A stretch of DNA of 32,341 nt from Hyphomicrobiales bacterium (GTDB lineage: Bacteria > Pseudomonadota > Alphaproteobacteria > Rhizobiales > Xanthobacteraceae). Positions 16,108 to 24,751 of this stretch are shown here, piece by piece. The notes below the pieces were generated by a model, which worked only from the letters and a program-made list of their open reading frames with translations, ran no database searches and was not told the origin of the DNA. Position 1 is the stretch's first letter, and each line of letters opens with the position of its first letter. The stretch is taken from positions 1 through 32,341 of the forward strand of contig JAKFUP010000083.1 of NCBI GenBank assembly GCA_021732625.1, read 5' to 3'. Position numbers and translations under genes: made by a program.

Positions 16108-16631
16108 GGCGTGATCCCGCTGCGTTTCTGCGCCAGGATGCGATTAACGAACTCTTCAAGATCGCCACCGCCAAACAGATAGCCTTGAATTTTTGCGGCT
16201 GACGCGGCTTCAAGATCGCTCGGTTTGTCACCGATCATGAAACTGCCCGCGCGATCGACCGGCCATGACGCCATCAGATCGAGCAGCATGCCGGGTTTTG
16301 GCTTGCGCCACTCGCTGTCGCGCGCATAAGCAGCGACGCTGCCTTCGGTATGGTACGGGCAATAGCGGACATCGTCGATCACAGCATTTTGCTCGGCCAG
16401 TTCGCTCCGCATCCAGTCGTGCAGCGCTGTGACATCGGCTTCGCTGAACATGCCTCGGGCGACGCCGGACTGATTGGAGACGACAAACACGAAATAGCCT
16501 GCGCCGTTTAATTTCCGCACCGCTTGCGCAACCCCGGTCACCCAGCGAAACCGCTCACGGCTGCCGATATAGCCATCGTCGATGTTGATGACGCCGTCGC
16601 GATCGAGAAACGCGGCTGGCTTTTGGATCAT
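16104..16631 (-). CDS. gmhB: D-glycero-beta-D-manno-heptose-1,7-bisphosphate 7-phosphatase
   Basis: Removes the 7-phosphate of heptose-1,7-bisphosphate in ADP-heptose synthesis. The 175 residues fit GmhB, a small HAD-superfamily phosphatase. The catalytic aspartates are Asp10 and Asp12 (FLDRDGVIN), [10 protein letters not shown] carries the motif-II Ser, KPKPGML the motif-III Lys, and [12 protein letters not shown] the motif-IV aspartates. The Cys/His pattern of the zinc loop seen in many GmhB proteins is at most partial (YCPYH only). Its ATG overlaps the gmhA stop as ATGA, which indicates translational coupling, and its stop overlaps that of waaC on the other strand. Confidence 0.93.
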   Translation of the reverse strand: MIQKPAAFLDRDGVINIDDGYIGSRERFRWVTGVAQAVRKLNGAGYFVFVVSNQSGVARGMFSEADVTALHDWMRSELAEQNAVIDDVRYCPYHTEGSVAAYARDSEWRKPKPGMLLDLMASWPVDRAGSFMIGDKPSDLEAASAAKIQGYLFGGGDLEEFVNRILAQKRSGITP

Positions 16632-17209
16632 GACGCGGTCAGTGCGCGCTCAACGTGGTCGCAGATCGCGTGCAGCGCCGTCATGTGAATTTGCTGGATC
16701 ACCGGAGTGTCGCTGCTCGGTGCGATGAAGAGATGATCGCACAGCGCATTCAGGCTCACACCTTTGAGGCCGGTGAACCCGACGGTTTTCAGTCCGGCTT
16801 CGCGCGCCAGTTCAAGGGCGGCGATGATGTTGGATGAGCGTCCGGACGTGGTGAGTGCGATCAGCACGTCGCCGCGCCGGCCCAATCCCTCGACCTGACG
16901 GGCGAAAATCTTTTCGATGCCGTAGTCGTTGCCGATCGCCGTCAGCGCTGATGTGTCTGTGGTCAGCGCCAGCGCGGCATATCCGCGGCGTTCTTTCTTG
17001 TAGCGGCCAACCAGTTCAGCGGCGATGTGCTGTGCATCCGCAGCGCTGCCTCCGTTGCCGATCAGAAGTACCTTGTGGTCGTTGCGCAGAGCGTCAGCAA
17101 TCATCGCGGCGATGTCGCGGGCAAGCGCAAGCAGCGCCGAGTCCGCAGCCGCTGCGGTGAGGCCGTCAACTGACGCTTTGAAGTGATTACCGATTGGGTC
17201 GTTGGTCAC
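16628..17209 (-). CDS. gmhA: Sedoheptulose-7-phosphate isomerase
   Basis: First step of heptose synthesis: converts sedoheptulose-7-phosphate to D-glycero-D-manno-heptose-7-phosphate. The 193 residues form one SIS domain. [19 protein letters not shown] holds the sugar-phosphate loop with His61 and Glu65, and Gln172 and His180 are also present; these are the same residues and numbers as the zinc/active-site set of E. coli GmhA. The start is GTG at 17209, with CGAGG upstream. The ATGA overlap with gmhB shows an operon order waaF-gmhA-gmhB on this strand, although 96 bases separate waaF from gmhA. Confidence 0.96.
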   Translation of the reverse strand: MTNDPIGNHFKASVDGLTAAAADSALLALARDIAAMIADALRNDHKVLLIGNGGSAADAQHIAAELVGRYKKERRGYAALALTTDTSALTAIGNDYGIEKIFARQVEGLGRRGDVLIALTTSGRSSNIIAALELAREAGLKTVGFTGLKGVSLNALCDHLFIAPSSDTPVIQQIHMTALHAICDHVERALTAS

Positions 17210-17305
17210 GCTGGCCTCGGTCGATTCAGTGTTAAAGTGGTAGCGGTGGCACGAACCGGGTGCAAGCCGAACAGCTCCTCGTGGTCAACGGATCGCCCCC
17301 GCTGG

Positions 17306-18370
17306 TTATGCTTTTTCCGTTTGCAATGTTTTGCCGGCTGCGTCGAGGACATCGCTGACCGGGATGTCGCGCATGCAGCGGTGATGCTGCATGCGGCATG
17401 TCGGTTTGTGGCACGGCCGGCATGCCACTTCGGTTTTGGTCTCGATGATTGCGTCGACGGGATTGAGCGGCGCGTAGTGAAACGGACTGGTCGGCCCGAA
17501 GATGCCGATCGTCGGTGAGCCGATTGCAGCCGCGACATGCAGCAAACCGGAATCGTTTGAGATCACGAGATCCGCAGCCGCGAGCGCCATGATGCCGTTG
17601 CGCAGATCGTCGCCGGTGAGATCGCGCGCATGCGGTCCTGCAGCGTGGACGATCTCGGTTGCGGCGTCTTTTTCTCCTGGGCCACCGATCACCCACACGT
17701 CGTAGCCGCGATCGGTCAGTTCCTTGGCGGCTTGCGCATAATAGCTCCAGCGTTTTGATGGCCCGACCGCGCCTGGCGCCAGAGCGACAGCCTTGTTGAC
17801 GCCTAACGACTGGACGGAGCGCCACGCGCCGATATCAGCTTTGCTGACGACAAGCTGCGGCTCCGGCCAATCCATTGGCAGGTCGGTGTTCGGCGGCAGC
17901 GCCAGTGCAGACAGGCAATCGACCATGCGGGGCAGGGATCGCTCGCCCCGGCGCCAGTCATTGAGCAAGCCAAAACGGAATTCGCCGAGGAAGCCGGTGC
18001 GTTGAGGAATACCGGCGAGCATCGGCGCAAGTGCGGCCTTCCATGTGCGCGGCATCACCAGCGACGCCCCATAGCCCTTCGCGCGCAGCGTATCCGCGAG
18101 TGCCCGCTGGCGGTCCATTGCGATCTTCCCGCGCGGCAGGTCCGACAGAATTCCGGATCGCACGCCGGGCATATAGTCGAGCAGGGGCGCGCAGAGTTTG
18201 GTGGTCAGCACGTCGATAGGACGGTTCGGCCAGCGATCCTTGAGCACCCGGACCACGGTGTGACAGCGAACAAAGTCCCCGATCCACATATACGGGACCA
18301 GCAGCACCGGGCTCGTCTCGGAGCGATCCGGCGAACTCATCATTCCCTTAAGAAGTGAATTATAGTCCAT
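17306..18370 (-). CDS. waaF: ADP-heptose:LPS heptosyltransferase II (WaaF)
   Basis: Adds the second heptose of the inner LPS core. The protein has 354 residues from the ATG at 18370 or 344 from the ATG at 18340. The family-9 GT-B signature is clear: the VLLVPYMWIGDFVRCHTVVRVL start motif, WPNRPIDVLTTK, the acceptor-side MPRTWKAALAPMLAGIPQRTGF, the ALAPGAVGPSKRWSYYAQAAKEL donor domain, and NDSGLLHVAAAIGSPTIGIFGPTSPFHYAP near the C-terminus. The Cys-rich ending (ACRPCHKPTCRMQHHRCM) is normal for WaaF. Ribosome-binding sites do not decide the start, and AAGGGA is close to the second ATG pair. It is transcribed divergently from hldD across about 195 bases. Confidence 0.92.
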   Translation of the reverse strand: MDYNSLLKGMMSSPDRSETSPVLLVPYMWIGDFVRCHTVVRVLKDRWPNRPIDVLTTKLCAPLLDYMPGVRSGILSDLPRGKIAMDRQRALADTLRAKGYGASLVMPRTWKAALAPMLAGIPQRTGFLGEFRFGLLNDWRRGERSLPRMVDCLSALALPPNTDLPMDWPEPQLVVSKADIGAWRSVQSLGVNKAVALAPGAVGPSKRWSYYAQAAKELTDRGYDVWVIGGPGEKDAATEIVHAAGPHARDLTGDDLRNGIMALAAADLVISNDSGLLHVAAAIGSPTIGIFGPTSPFHYAPLNPVDAIIETKTEVACRPCHKPTCRMQHHRCMRDIPVSDVLDAAGKTLQTEKA

Positions 18371-18565
18371 TACTATATGGCACCGGCATTCCAGGGCGGC
18401 GGCTGACGCCTGAATATAGCCGGTAGCGCCGCGAAAGCCGCCCGTCCAGCGCCAATTTCCAGTCCATTTTCAAGCCTGCCAAGGGGCTTCACCACGCTTC
18501 CCGAGTTCGGTTGCCTGTAAGGCGAGGGTGGGGCATTGGTGACCCAGCAATTGTGGGGCTGGACG

Positions 18566-19546
18566 ATGCTGCTTGTGACCGGCGGAGCCGGGTTTATCGG
18601 ATCGAACGTCGTGGCGGCGCTCAATGACGCGGGCCGCACTGACGTCGCGGTCAACGATTTTCTCGGCCATGATGGCAAATGGCGGAATCTCGCCAAACGC
18701 CAGCTTGCCGATTTCGTCGCTCCCTCGGAATTGTTCGACTGGCTCCATGGCCGCAAGCTCGACGCGGTGATCCACCTCGGTGCGATTTCCGAAACCACGG
18801 CGACCGACGGCGATCTTGTGGTCGAGACCAATTTCAAACTCTCGCTGCGCCTGCTCGACTGGTGCACCGAGAACCGCACGCCGTTCGTCTATGCGTCGTC
18901 CGCGGCCACTTACGGCGATGGCAATGGCGGTTTCGCTGACAGTGATGACCTGACCGAACTGAAGCAGTTGCGGCCGATGAACCTCTACGGCTGGAGCAAG
19001 CATCTGTTCGACATGGCGGTCGCAGCGCGTGTTGCGAGAGGCGAGAAATTGCCGCCGCAATGGGCGGGACTGAAGTTCTTCAATGTGTTCGGCCCCAATG
19101 AGACGCACAAGGGCTCGATGATGAGCGTGCTGACCAGCCGCTTCGATGACATCAAGGCGGGCCGTCCCATTCAGCTTTTCAAGTCGCACCGCGACGGTAT
19201 TGCGGACGGCGATCAGCGCCGCGATTTCATTTACGTCGATGACGTCGTTCGTGTCATCAACTGGCTGCTGGCGACGCCGTCGGTCAGCGGCATCTTCAAT
19301 GTCGGCACCGGCAACGCGCGCAGCTTTCGCGACATGATGCTCGCGGCCTATCGCTCGCTCGGTACATCGCCCAACATCGCGTATATCGATATGCCCGGGC
19401 AGATTCGCGGCAGTTATCAATATTTCACGCAGGCCACTGTCGAACGTTTGCATCGTGCCGGTTACAACGGCGGCTTCACGCCGCTCGAAGCTGCGGTGGA
19501 TCTGTACGTGAAAGACTTTCTCGACCGGCCGGACCGATATCGCTGA
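18566..19546 (+). CDS. hldD: ADP-L-glycero-D-manno-heptose 6-epimerase
   Basis: Last step of heptose donor synthesis: epimerises ADP-D-glycero-D-manno-heptose at C6. The 326 residues fit HldD (310 in E. coli). LLVTGGAGFIGSNVVAALN is the NADP-binding loop, HLGAISETTATDGD is diagnostic of HldD over other short-chain epimerases, and the catalytic pair is Tyr141-Lys145 (LYGWSKHLFD). FFNVFGPNETHKGSMMSV is also HldD-typical. The ATG at 18566 is favoured over a TTG at 18536 because it places the glycine loop at the usual position. hldE begins 23 bases after its stop, so the pair is an operon. Confidence 0.96.
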   Translation: MLLVTGGAGFIGSNVVAALNDAGRTDVAVNDFLGHDGKWRNLAKRQLADFVAPSELFDWLHGRKLDAVIHLGAISETTATDGDLVVETNFKLSLRLLDWCTENRTPFVYASSAATYGDGNGGFADSDDLTELKQLRPMNLYGWSKHLFDMAVAARVARGEKLPPQWAGLKFFNVFGPNETHKGSMMSVLTSRFDDIKAGRPIQLFKSHRDGIADGDQRRDFIYVDDVVRVINWLLATPSVSGIFNVGTGNARSFRDMMLAAYRSLGTSPNIAYIDMPGQIRGSYQYFTQATVERLHRAGYNGGFTPLEAAVDLYVKDFLDRPDRYR

Positions 19547-19569
19547 CCGGATAACAATAGGCCTTTTCG

Positions 19570-21042
19570 ATGCTTGATTTCGACATGTTGTCGAACGCGA
19601 TGACCCGAAAGACGGTGCTATGCATCGGCGATCTGATGCTGGACGAATTCGTCTATGGCGAAGTCGCGCGTATCTCGCCCGAAGCGCCCGCGCCGGTGAT
19701 CGCCGTTCAGCGCAGCGAGATCAACGTCGGCGGCGCTGGCAATGTGGCGCGCAACATCGCGGCTCTTGGTGCGCGTTGTATCTTTGTCGGCATCGTCGGT
19801 GACGACGACTCAGGCCGCGTGCTGAAAGCGCAGTTCGATGCCGAGCCGCTGATCGAGCCGATGCTGGTTGTCGACCCGGCGCGTCCGACCACGCGCAAAG
19901 TCCGTTTCGTTTCGGAACATTTCTCGACGCATATGCTGCGTGCCGACTGGGAAAAGGCGGAGCCCGCAGCACCCGCGATCGAGCGGACATTGATCGACGC
20001 GATCATGGCCATGCTGCCGCGCGCCGATATCGTGTTGTTGTCCGACTATGCCAAGGGTGTGCTGACCGAGAGCGTGGTGCGTTCCACCATCGACGCGGCG
20101 CGCAAGCTCGGCAAGCGCGTCATCGTCGATCCGAAGAACATGAACTTCATGGCTTACCGAGGTGCGTCGATCCTGACGCCCAATCGCAAGGAGTTCGCCG
20201 ACGCCACGCGCAGCCTTGCGCAAACTCAAGCCCAGATTGTCGATGCGGCGCGTTTATCGATGCAGCAGACCGACAGCGAAGCGATGCTGGTGACCCAGAG
20301 CGAATTTGGCATGACGCTGGTCACCCGGCAGGGTGAAGCGATCCATGTTCCGGCCTATCCAGTAAAGGTGCGCGATGTCTCCGGCGCGGGCGACACGGTC
20401 GCCGCCGTGCTTGCAGTCGCAATGGCTGCGGGCGCGACCTGGGATACGGCGCTGCGCGCTGCCAATGCGGCTGCTGCCGTTGCGGTCGGCAAGAAGGGCA
20501 CCGCGACAGTCTCGGCCGCTGAGCTGCGCAAGAAATTGCTGCCGCATGCTTCGCTCGCGGTCGAGGAGAAGATCGCCCCGACTGCTGCCGATCTCGATGC
20601 GCAGCTCGCGGAGTGGCGCGGCGACGATCTTCGGGTCGGCTTCACCAACGGATGCTTCGACATTCTGCATCCCGGTCATGTGAAGGTCATCACACAGGCA
20701 AGAGCTGCTTGCGACCGCCTCATCGTCGGCCTCAACAGCGATGCGTCGGTCAAGCGTTTGAAAGGACCGGCGCGCCCGGTCCAGAACGAGCGCGCGCGCG
20801 CCGAAGTGCTGGCGTCGCTGGAAGCGGTCGATCTGGTCGTGATCTTCGAAGACGATACGCCGCTCAAGCTCATCACGCAGATCAAGCCGAGCGTGCTGGT
20901 CAAGGGCGGCGACTATAGCCGCGAGCAGGTCGTTGGCCACGAGGTGGTGGCTGCAAACGGCGGAGAGATTTTGCTGATCGATCTGCTCGAGGGCTTCAGC
21001 ACGACATCGCTGGTCAATCGCGCAAAGCGCGGATCAAGCTAG
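19570..21042 (+). CDS. hldE: Bifunctional heptose-7-phosphate kinase / heptose-1-phosphate adenylyltransferase
   Basis: Carries out two steps of ADP-heptose synthesis in one chain of 490 residues. Residues about 10-330 are a PfkB-type kinase ([45 protein letters not shown] at 271-276 with catalytic Asp275). Residues about 355-490 are a nucleotidyltransferase ([15 protein letters not shown], with the HxGH motif at 367-370, and [14 protein letters not shown]). Both active sites look intact. ATG 19570 is 18 bases after a weak AATAGG; an internal ATG at 19600 is a possible alternative. It lies directly behind hldD and is nearly end-to-end with the convergent UPF0104-type gene (9-base gap). Confidence 0.96.
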   Translation: MLDFDMLSNAMTRKTVLCIGDLMLDEFVYGEVARISPEAPAPVIAVQRSEINVGGAGNVARNIAALGARCIFVGIVGDDDSGRVLKAQFDAEPLIEPMLVVDPARPTTRKVRFVSEHFSTHMLRADWEKAEPAAPAIERTLIDAIMAMLPRADIVLLSDYAKGVLTESVVRSTIDAARKLGKRVIVDPKNMNFMAYRGASILTPNRKEFADATRSLAQTQAQIVDAARLSMQQTDSEAMLVTQSEFGMTLVTRQGEAIHVPAYPVKVRDVSGAGDTVAAVLAVAMAAGATWDTALRAANAAAAVAVGKKGTATVSAAELRKKLLPHASLAVEEKIAPTAADLDAQLAEWRGDDLRVGFTNGCFDILHPGHVKVITQARAACDRLIVGLNSDASVKRLKGPARPVQNERARAEVLASLEAVDLVVIFEDDTPLKLITQIKPSVLVKGGDYSREQVVGHEVVAANGGEILLIDLLEGFSTTSLVNRAKRGSS

Positions 21043-21051
21043 CGGACTCCG

Positions 21052-22014
21052 CTAGGCGTCGAGCAGTGGCGTGCGGCCGGCGGTTTGCGCGGACTTTTCC
21101 GGACTGAGAATCCAGACCAGCCCGCCCAATAACCCAACGGCAAACGTCACGGCCCCAAACAGCAGTGAGATGTTGATGCCGTCCTGCGATGGCAGATCGG
21201 CATATCCGAATGCGACCATCATTGCTGTCTCGCGAACTCCCCAGCCTGCGATGGCAATCGGCAACATGGTGACGATCACGACAGGCGGAATGAGAAGGAA
21301 AATCTGATACGGCGCGATCGGCGCCTTGATCGATTGCACGACGCACCATCCGACAGCCGCTGTCAGGGCGTGAATGGATAACGACAGCAGCGCCACTTTG
21401 GGGCCGCTGCGCGCATTGAACAGCGTCTGACCCGCGATGATCGAGCACTGGTATGGATGATGGGTCAGCCACCATCGCTTCAGGAAAGGCCACTTTAGCT
21501 GACCGAGTACGAGAAACCCGAGGCCACCAACCAGCGCAATCAGATCGACTGCGGTCAGCGCAATGCGCCCCTGAACATCGGCAATCAGGCTGTAGCTCCA
21601 GGGCAGACTTCCCGCAATCAGCAGGGCTAGCGCGATGAGGCCGATCGCGCGGTCGACAAAGACCGAATAAGTCGCATTGCGCCATCCGGCACCGGTATTC
21701 TTGACGAGCCAGATGCGGACGGCGTCGCCACCGATGCTTGAAGGCAAGACCTGGTTGAAAAATGTTCCGACCAGATTAAACCGCGTGGCCTGACCCAATG
21801 TCAGCGGGGCGTCGCATCTGGCCGTGATTTCACGCCAGCGGACCGCTGCGAGAAAAATCTGAAAGACAATGATGCAAGCCGCCAGTACCAGCCAGCCGAT
21901 ACTGTTTGCATTGAGTCTCGACCACAGATTGCCGAGGTCGATCTTGCTCAGAGCCAAATAGAGGAGACCGCCCGACACGGCTATCTTCAGCAAAATGAGC
22001 AGTATCCGCTGCAT
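21052..22014 (-). CDS. UPF0104 / LPG-synthase-TM family integral membrane protein
   Basis: Encodes 320 residues with about eight hydrophobic segments, for example ILLILLKIAVSGGLLYLAL (N-terminus), WLVLAACIIVFQIFLAAVRW, AIGLIALALLIAGSLP, and VTMLPIAIAGWGVRETAMM. The stretches FNLVGTFFNQVLPSSIGGDAVRIWLV and IAGWGVRETAM are hallmarks of the family that contains the membrane half of lysylphosphatidylglycerol synthase and flippase-like proteins. No C-terminal synthase domain is present, so the aminoacyl-transfer activity is not expected. In LPS clusters such proteins are thought to move or modify lipid intermediates, but the substrate here is unknown. It is convergent with hldE and divergent from the following epimerase gene. 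Confidence 0.85.
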   Translation of the reverse strand: MQRILLILLKIAVSGGLLYLALSKIDLGNLWSRLNANSIGWLVLAACIIVFQIFLAAVRWREITARCDAPLTLGQATRFNLVGTFFNQVLPSSIGGDAVRIWLVKNTGAGWRNATYSVFVDRAIGLIALALLIAGSLPWSYSLIADVQGRIALTAVDLIALVGGLGFLVLGQLKWPFLKRWWLTHHPYQCSIIAGQTLFNARSGPKVALLSLSIHALTAAVGWCVVQSIKAPIAPYQIFLLIPPVVIVTMLPIAIAGWGVRETAMMVAFGYADLPSQDGINISLLFGAVTFAVGLLGGLVWILSPEKSAQTAGRTPLLDA

Positions 22015-22190
22015 GATTTCTGGACGCCGTCCGGTTCAAGGTACGCTGCGGGCGCGTTGCGGGATTCAATGAATCGCCCTGTGTGCGCTCAAACGTGTCC
22101 TAAGCGCTTAACGCCATCCCCGCAATAGAACGGATAAACCGCTTGCGAATATGTTGCGGTGAGTGGCCGATCGTATAAAGAGAAGGAATT

Positions 22191-22235
22191 ATGGCGTTTT
22201 CGCCCGGTCGAATGCTGGATGTCGGAAGGCATTGA
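22191..22235 (+). CDS. Possible 14-residue leader peptide before the epimerase gene
   Basis: AGAAGGAATT (22181-22190) is a good ribosome-binding site directly before an ATG at 22191. The frame reads MAFSPGRMLDVGRH and stops at a TGA (22233-22235) whose last base is the first base of the epimerase ATG (TGATG). Start-stop overlap of this kind usually indicates translational coupling. The peptide shows no run of one amino acid, so amino-acid attenuation is unlikely. The epimerase has its own GGAAGG, so the leader may also be a chance frame. Confidence 0.35.
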   Translation: MAFSPGRMLDVGRH

Positions 22236-23245
22236 TGTTGCACCCCATCCTCATTACCGGTGCTGCCGGGTTCATTGGATTTCATGTTGCCCGGCGCTTG
22301 TTGCAATCCGGCAGACATGTTGTCGGCGTTGACAGCCTCAATAGTTACTACGATCCCCGGCTCAAGCATGCGCGGCTTGAGCTTCTGCGCGCCAGCCCCC
22401 TTTTCCGGTTTGTAGAACTGGACCTCGCCGATCGTGAGCAGACCGCGGCGCTGTTTGCGGAATTTCGTTTTCCGGAAGTGATTCATCTGGCGGCGCAGGC
22501 TGGCGTGCGCCATTCGATCGACAATCCCGCAGCGTATGTCGATGCCAATCTGCAAGGTTTCGGGAATGTGCTGGAAGGATGCCGTCACCACGGATGCGGC
22601 CATCTTCTGTTTGCCTCGTCGTCGTCCGTCTATGGTCTGAACGCCAAGCTACCTTTTTCCGTGCACGACAATACCGACCATCCGATCAGCATGTATGCCG
22701 CTACGAAAAAGGCAAACGAGGCGATGGCTCATTCCTACAGTCATCTTTATGGCCTCCCCGCAACCGGCCTTCGCTTCTTCACGGTCTATGGACCTTGGGG
22801 ACGGCCGGATATGGCGATGTATCTTTTTGCCAGGGCGATCGACGAGGGCCGGCCCATCAAGCTCTTTAATCACGGCAACATGCGTCGCGACTTCACTTAT
22901 ATTGACGACGTGACCGATGCGATACAAAAGCTCATCGCCCGTCCGCCGCATGGCGATCAACGATGGGCAAGCCATCCCGATCCTGCGACCAGTTCGGCTC
23001 CGTGGCAGCTCTATAATATCGGTAATAACAAATCCGAAGAGTTGTTGCGGATTGTCGGTCTGCTGGAGAAGGCCTTCGGCAAGCCGGTGCAACGGGAACT
23101 GTTGCCGATGCAGCCGGGAGATGTGTTAGAGACCTGCGCGGATATCGATAGCCTGATCCGCGATATCGGTTTTCGCCCGACATCGGATGTTGAAGGCGGC
23201 ATCGAGCGATTTGCAAAGTGGTATCGCGATTACCACAAGGTTTGA
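22235..23245 (+). CDS. lpsL: UDP-glucuronate 4-epimerase (CapI/LpsL type)
   Basis: Converts UDP-glucuronate to UDP-galacturonate for LPS or capsule. The 336 residues are a full-length extended short-chain epimerase: ILITGAAGFIGFHVARRLL binds NAD, VGVDSLNSYYDPRLKHARL is characteristic of this subfamily, SSSSVYGLNAKLPFS follows, and catalytic Tyr154-Lys158 sit in PISMYAATKKANE. LPATGLRFFTVYGPWGRPDMA is nearly invariant among UDP-GlcA epimerases and separates it from GalE. ATG 22235 follows GGAAGG; a longer in-frame reading from 22163 has no family support. It starts a same-strand run with manC, the transaldolase gene, gnnA, gnnB and murJ. No UDP-glucose dehydrogenase gene is in the window. Confidence 0.9.
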   Translation: MLHPILITGAAGFIGFHVARRLLQSGRHVVGVDSLNSYYDPRLKHARLELLRASPLFRFVELDLADREQTAALFAEFRFPEVIHLAAQAGVRHSIDNPAAYVDANLQGFGNVLEGCRHHGCGHLLFASSSSVYGLNAKLPFSVHDNTDHPISMYAATKKANEAMAHSYSHLYGLPATGLRFFTVYGPWGRPDMAMYLFARAIDEGRPIKLFNHGNMRRDFTYIDDVTDAIQKLIARPPHGDQRWASHPDPATSSAPWQLYNIGNNKSEELLRIVGLLEKAFGKPVQRELLPMQPGDVLETCADIDSLIRDIGFRPTSDVEGGIERFAKWYRDYHKV

Positions 23246-23259
23246 GGTCAGAGACGTTT

Positions 23260-24672
23260 ATGAGTTCGCTTATCATTCCTCTTATCATGTGCGGCGGCGC
23301 CGGGACGCGACTGTGGCCGGCGTCGCGCGAAGGCCGCCCGAAACAGTTTTTGAGTTTGTTCGGCGGCCGCTCGACGTTTCAGGATACGTTGCTGCGCGTC
23401 AGCGATCCTGCACTGTTCGACCGGGCGATCGTTATCACCAACGCCGCCTATCGTTTTATGGTCCGCGAGCAGCTTGCAGAGATCGGCCTTGAAGCTGACG
23501 TCTTGCTGGAGCCCGCGCGCCGCGATTCTGGTCCGGCCATTGTGGCGGGTGCATCATTTGCGCAATTGCGGAACGCAGATGCGGTCGTGCTTGCGCTCGC
23601 CGCCGATCACGTTGTGCAGGACAACGCTGCGTTCGTCGAAGCCTGTCGCAAAGGTCTCGCGTCCGCGAGCGCCGGCCGCATCGTCACCTTCGGTGTGCCG
23701 CCGGAGCGCCCTGCGACCGAGTATGGCTATATTCGTCCCGGTGAAAGAATTGATGGCGATGTGAGGTCGGTCGCAAAATTCGTCGAAAAGCCGGACCCGG
23801 CGACTGCCGCTGTCTATCTGAAAGAGGGTTATCTCTGGAACAGCGGCAACTTCATGTTTCGTGCGAGCATGCTGCTCGATGAGTACCGCCGGGTCGATGC
23901 CGAAAGCGTCGAGACCTTGAGTGCCTCGGTCAGCATGGCGGGCAACGATCTCGGCTTCGTTACGCTTGATGCGGGCGCCTTCTCGCAAGCCAAGCCGATC
24001 TCGATCGATTATGCCGTCATGGAAAAGACCTCGCAGGCTGCCGTCGTGCCGGTGTCTTGCGGCTGGTCGGATGTCGGCACCTGGCGCGCAGTCTGGAGCC
24101 TGTCGCAGAAGGATGCCGAGGGCAACGCTGCGCAGGGCGCCGCAGTATTCGAGGATTCGCGCAACTGTAACGTCTCCAGCGACGGAACGCTCGTCGCGCT
24201 TGAAGGCGTTGACGACCTTGTCGTTGTTGCGACACAGGATGCCGTGCTGGTGTCCCGGCAAAAGGATGCCGACGGTCTCAAGCGGCTGGTGACAAAACTC
24301 AGGAGCGTCGCGCCGAAGGTGACCGAAGATCATCTCAAGGTTCACCGCCCGTGGGGTTCATACCAGTCGCTCGACAACGGTGAGCGCCATCAGGTCAAGC
24401 GAATAATCGTCAAGGCGGGTGGCCGTTTGTCGCTGCAGAAGCACCATCACCGGTCCGAGCACTGGATCGTGGTGCGTGGTGCTGCGCTCGTGACCGTCAA
24501 CGAGTTGCAGAAGATCGTCCACGAAAACGAATCGATCTATATTCCGATCGGTTCGGTGCATCGCCTCGAGAACCCCGGCAAGATTCCGCTCGAACTCATC
24601 GAGGTTCAGACCGGTAGCTATCTCGGCGAGGACGATATCATTCGCATCGACGACGATTATCGGCGTTCGTGA
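23260..24672 (+). CDS. manC: Mannose-1-phosphate guanylyltransferase / mannose-6-phosphate isomerase
   Basis: Makes GDP-mannose from mannose-1-phosphate and GTP, and probably also interconverts fructose-6-phosphate and mannose-6-phosphate. The 470 residues are the two-domain type II form. Residues 1-350 are the nucleotidyltransferase (LIMCGGAGTRLWPASREGRPKQF with Arg17 and Lys28; FVEKPD; GYLWNSGNFMF; CGWSDVGTW), and about 355-470 the cupin isomerase domain (VHRPWGSYQSLDNGERHQVKRI; LSLQKHHHRSEHWIVVRG; IYIPIGSVHRLENPG). The metal-binding His residues of the cupin are present. ATG 23260 lies 14 bases after the epimerase stop and has a GAGG upstream, so the two genes are co-transcribed. Confidence 0.95.
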   Translation: MSSLIIPLIMCGGAGTRLWPASREGRPKQFLSLFGGRSTFQDTLLRVSDPALFDRAIVITNAAYRFMVREQLAEIGLEADVLLEPARRDSGPAIVAGASFAQLRNADAVVLALAADHVVQDNAAFVEACRKGLASASAGRIVTFGVPPERPATEYGYIRPGERIDGDVRSVAKFVEKPDPATAAVYLKEGYLWNSGNFMFRASMLLDEYRRVDAESVETLSASVSMAGNDLGFVTLDAGAFSQAKPISIDYAVMEKTSQAAVVPVSCGWSDVGTWRAVWSLSQKDAEGNAAQGAAVFEDSRNCNVSSDGTLVALEGVDDLVVVATQDAVLVSRQKDADGLKRLVTKLRSVAPKVTEDHLKVHRPWGSYQSLDNGERHQVKRIIVKAGGRLSLQKHHHRSEHWIVVRGAALVTVNELQKIVHENESIYIPIGSVHRLENPGKIPLELIEVQTGSYLGEDDIIRIDDDYRRS

Positions 24673-24751
24673 GCCGGGACGGGCCGGGTTCCGGTCTTGC
24701 CCGGGCTGGACGGCGGGCGTAGAAACTTCGCGATATACCCGGAGAGTTGCA

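Noticed and set aside
18470-19453. 327-codon minus-strand frame antisense to hldD
   Set aside because: hldD on the plus strand has the NADP loop and the Tyr141-Lys145 pair; the antisense frame has none.
24673-24751. Terminator between manC and the transaldolase gene
   Set aside because: Only imperfect GC-rich pairing and no T run, so read-through is more likely.
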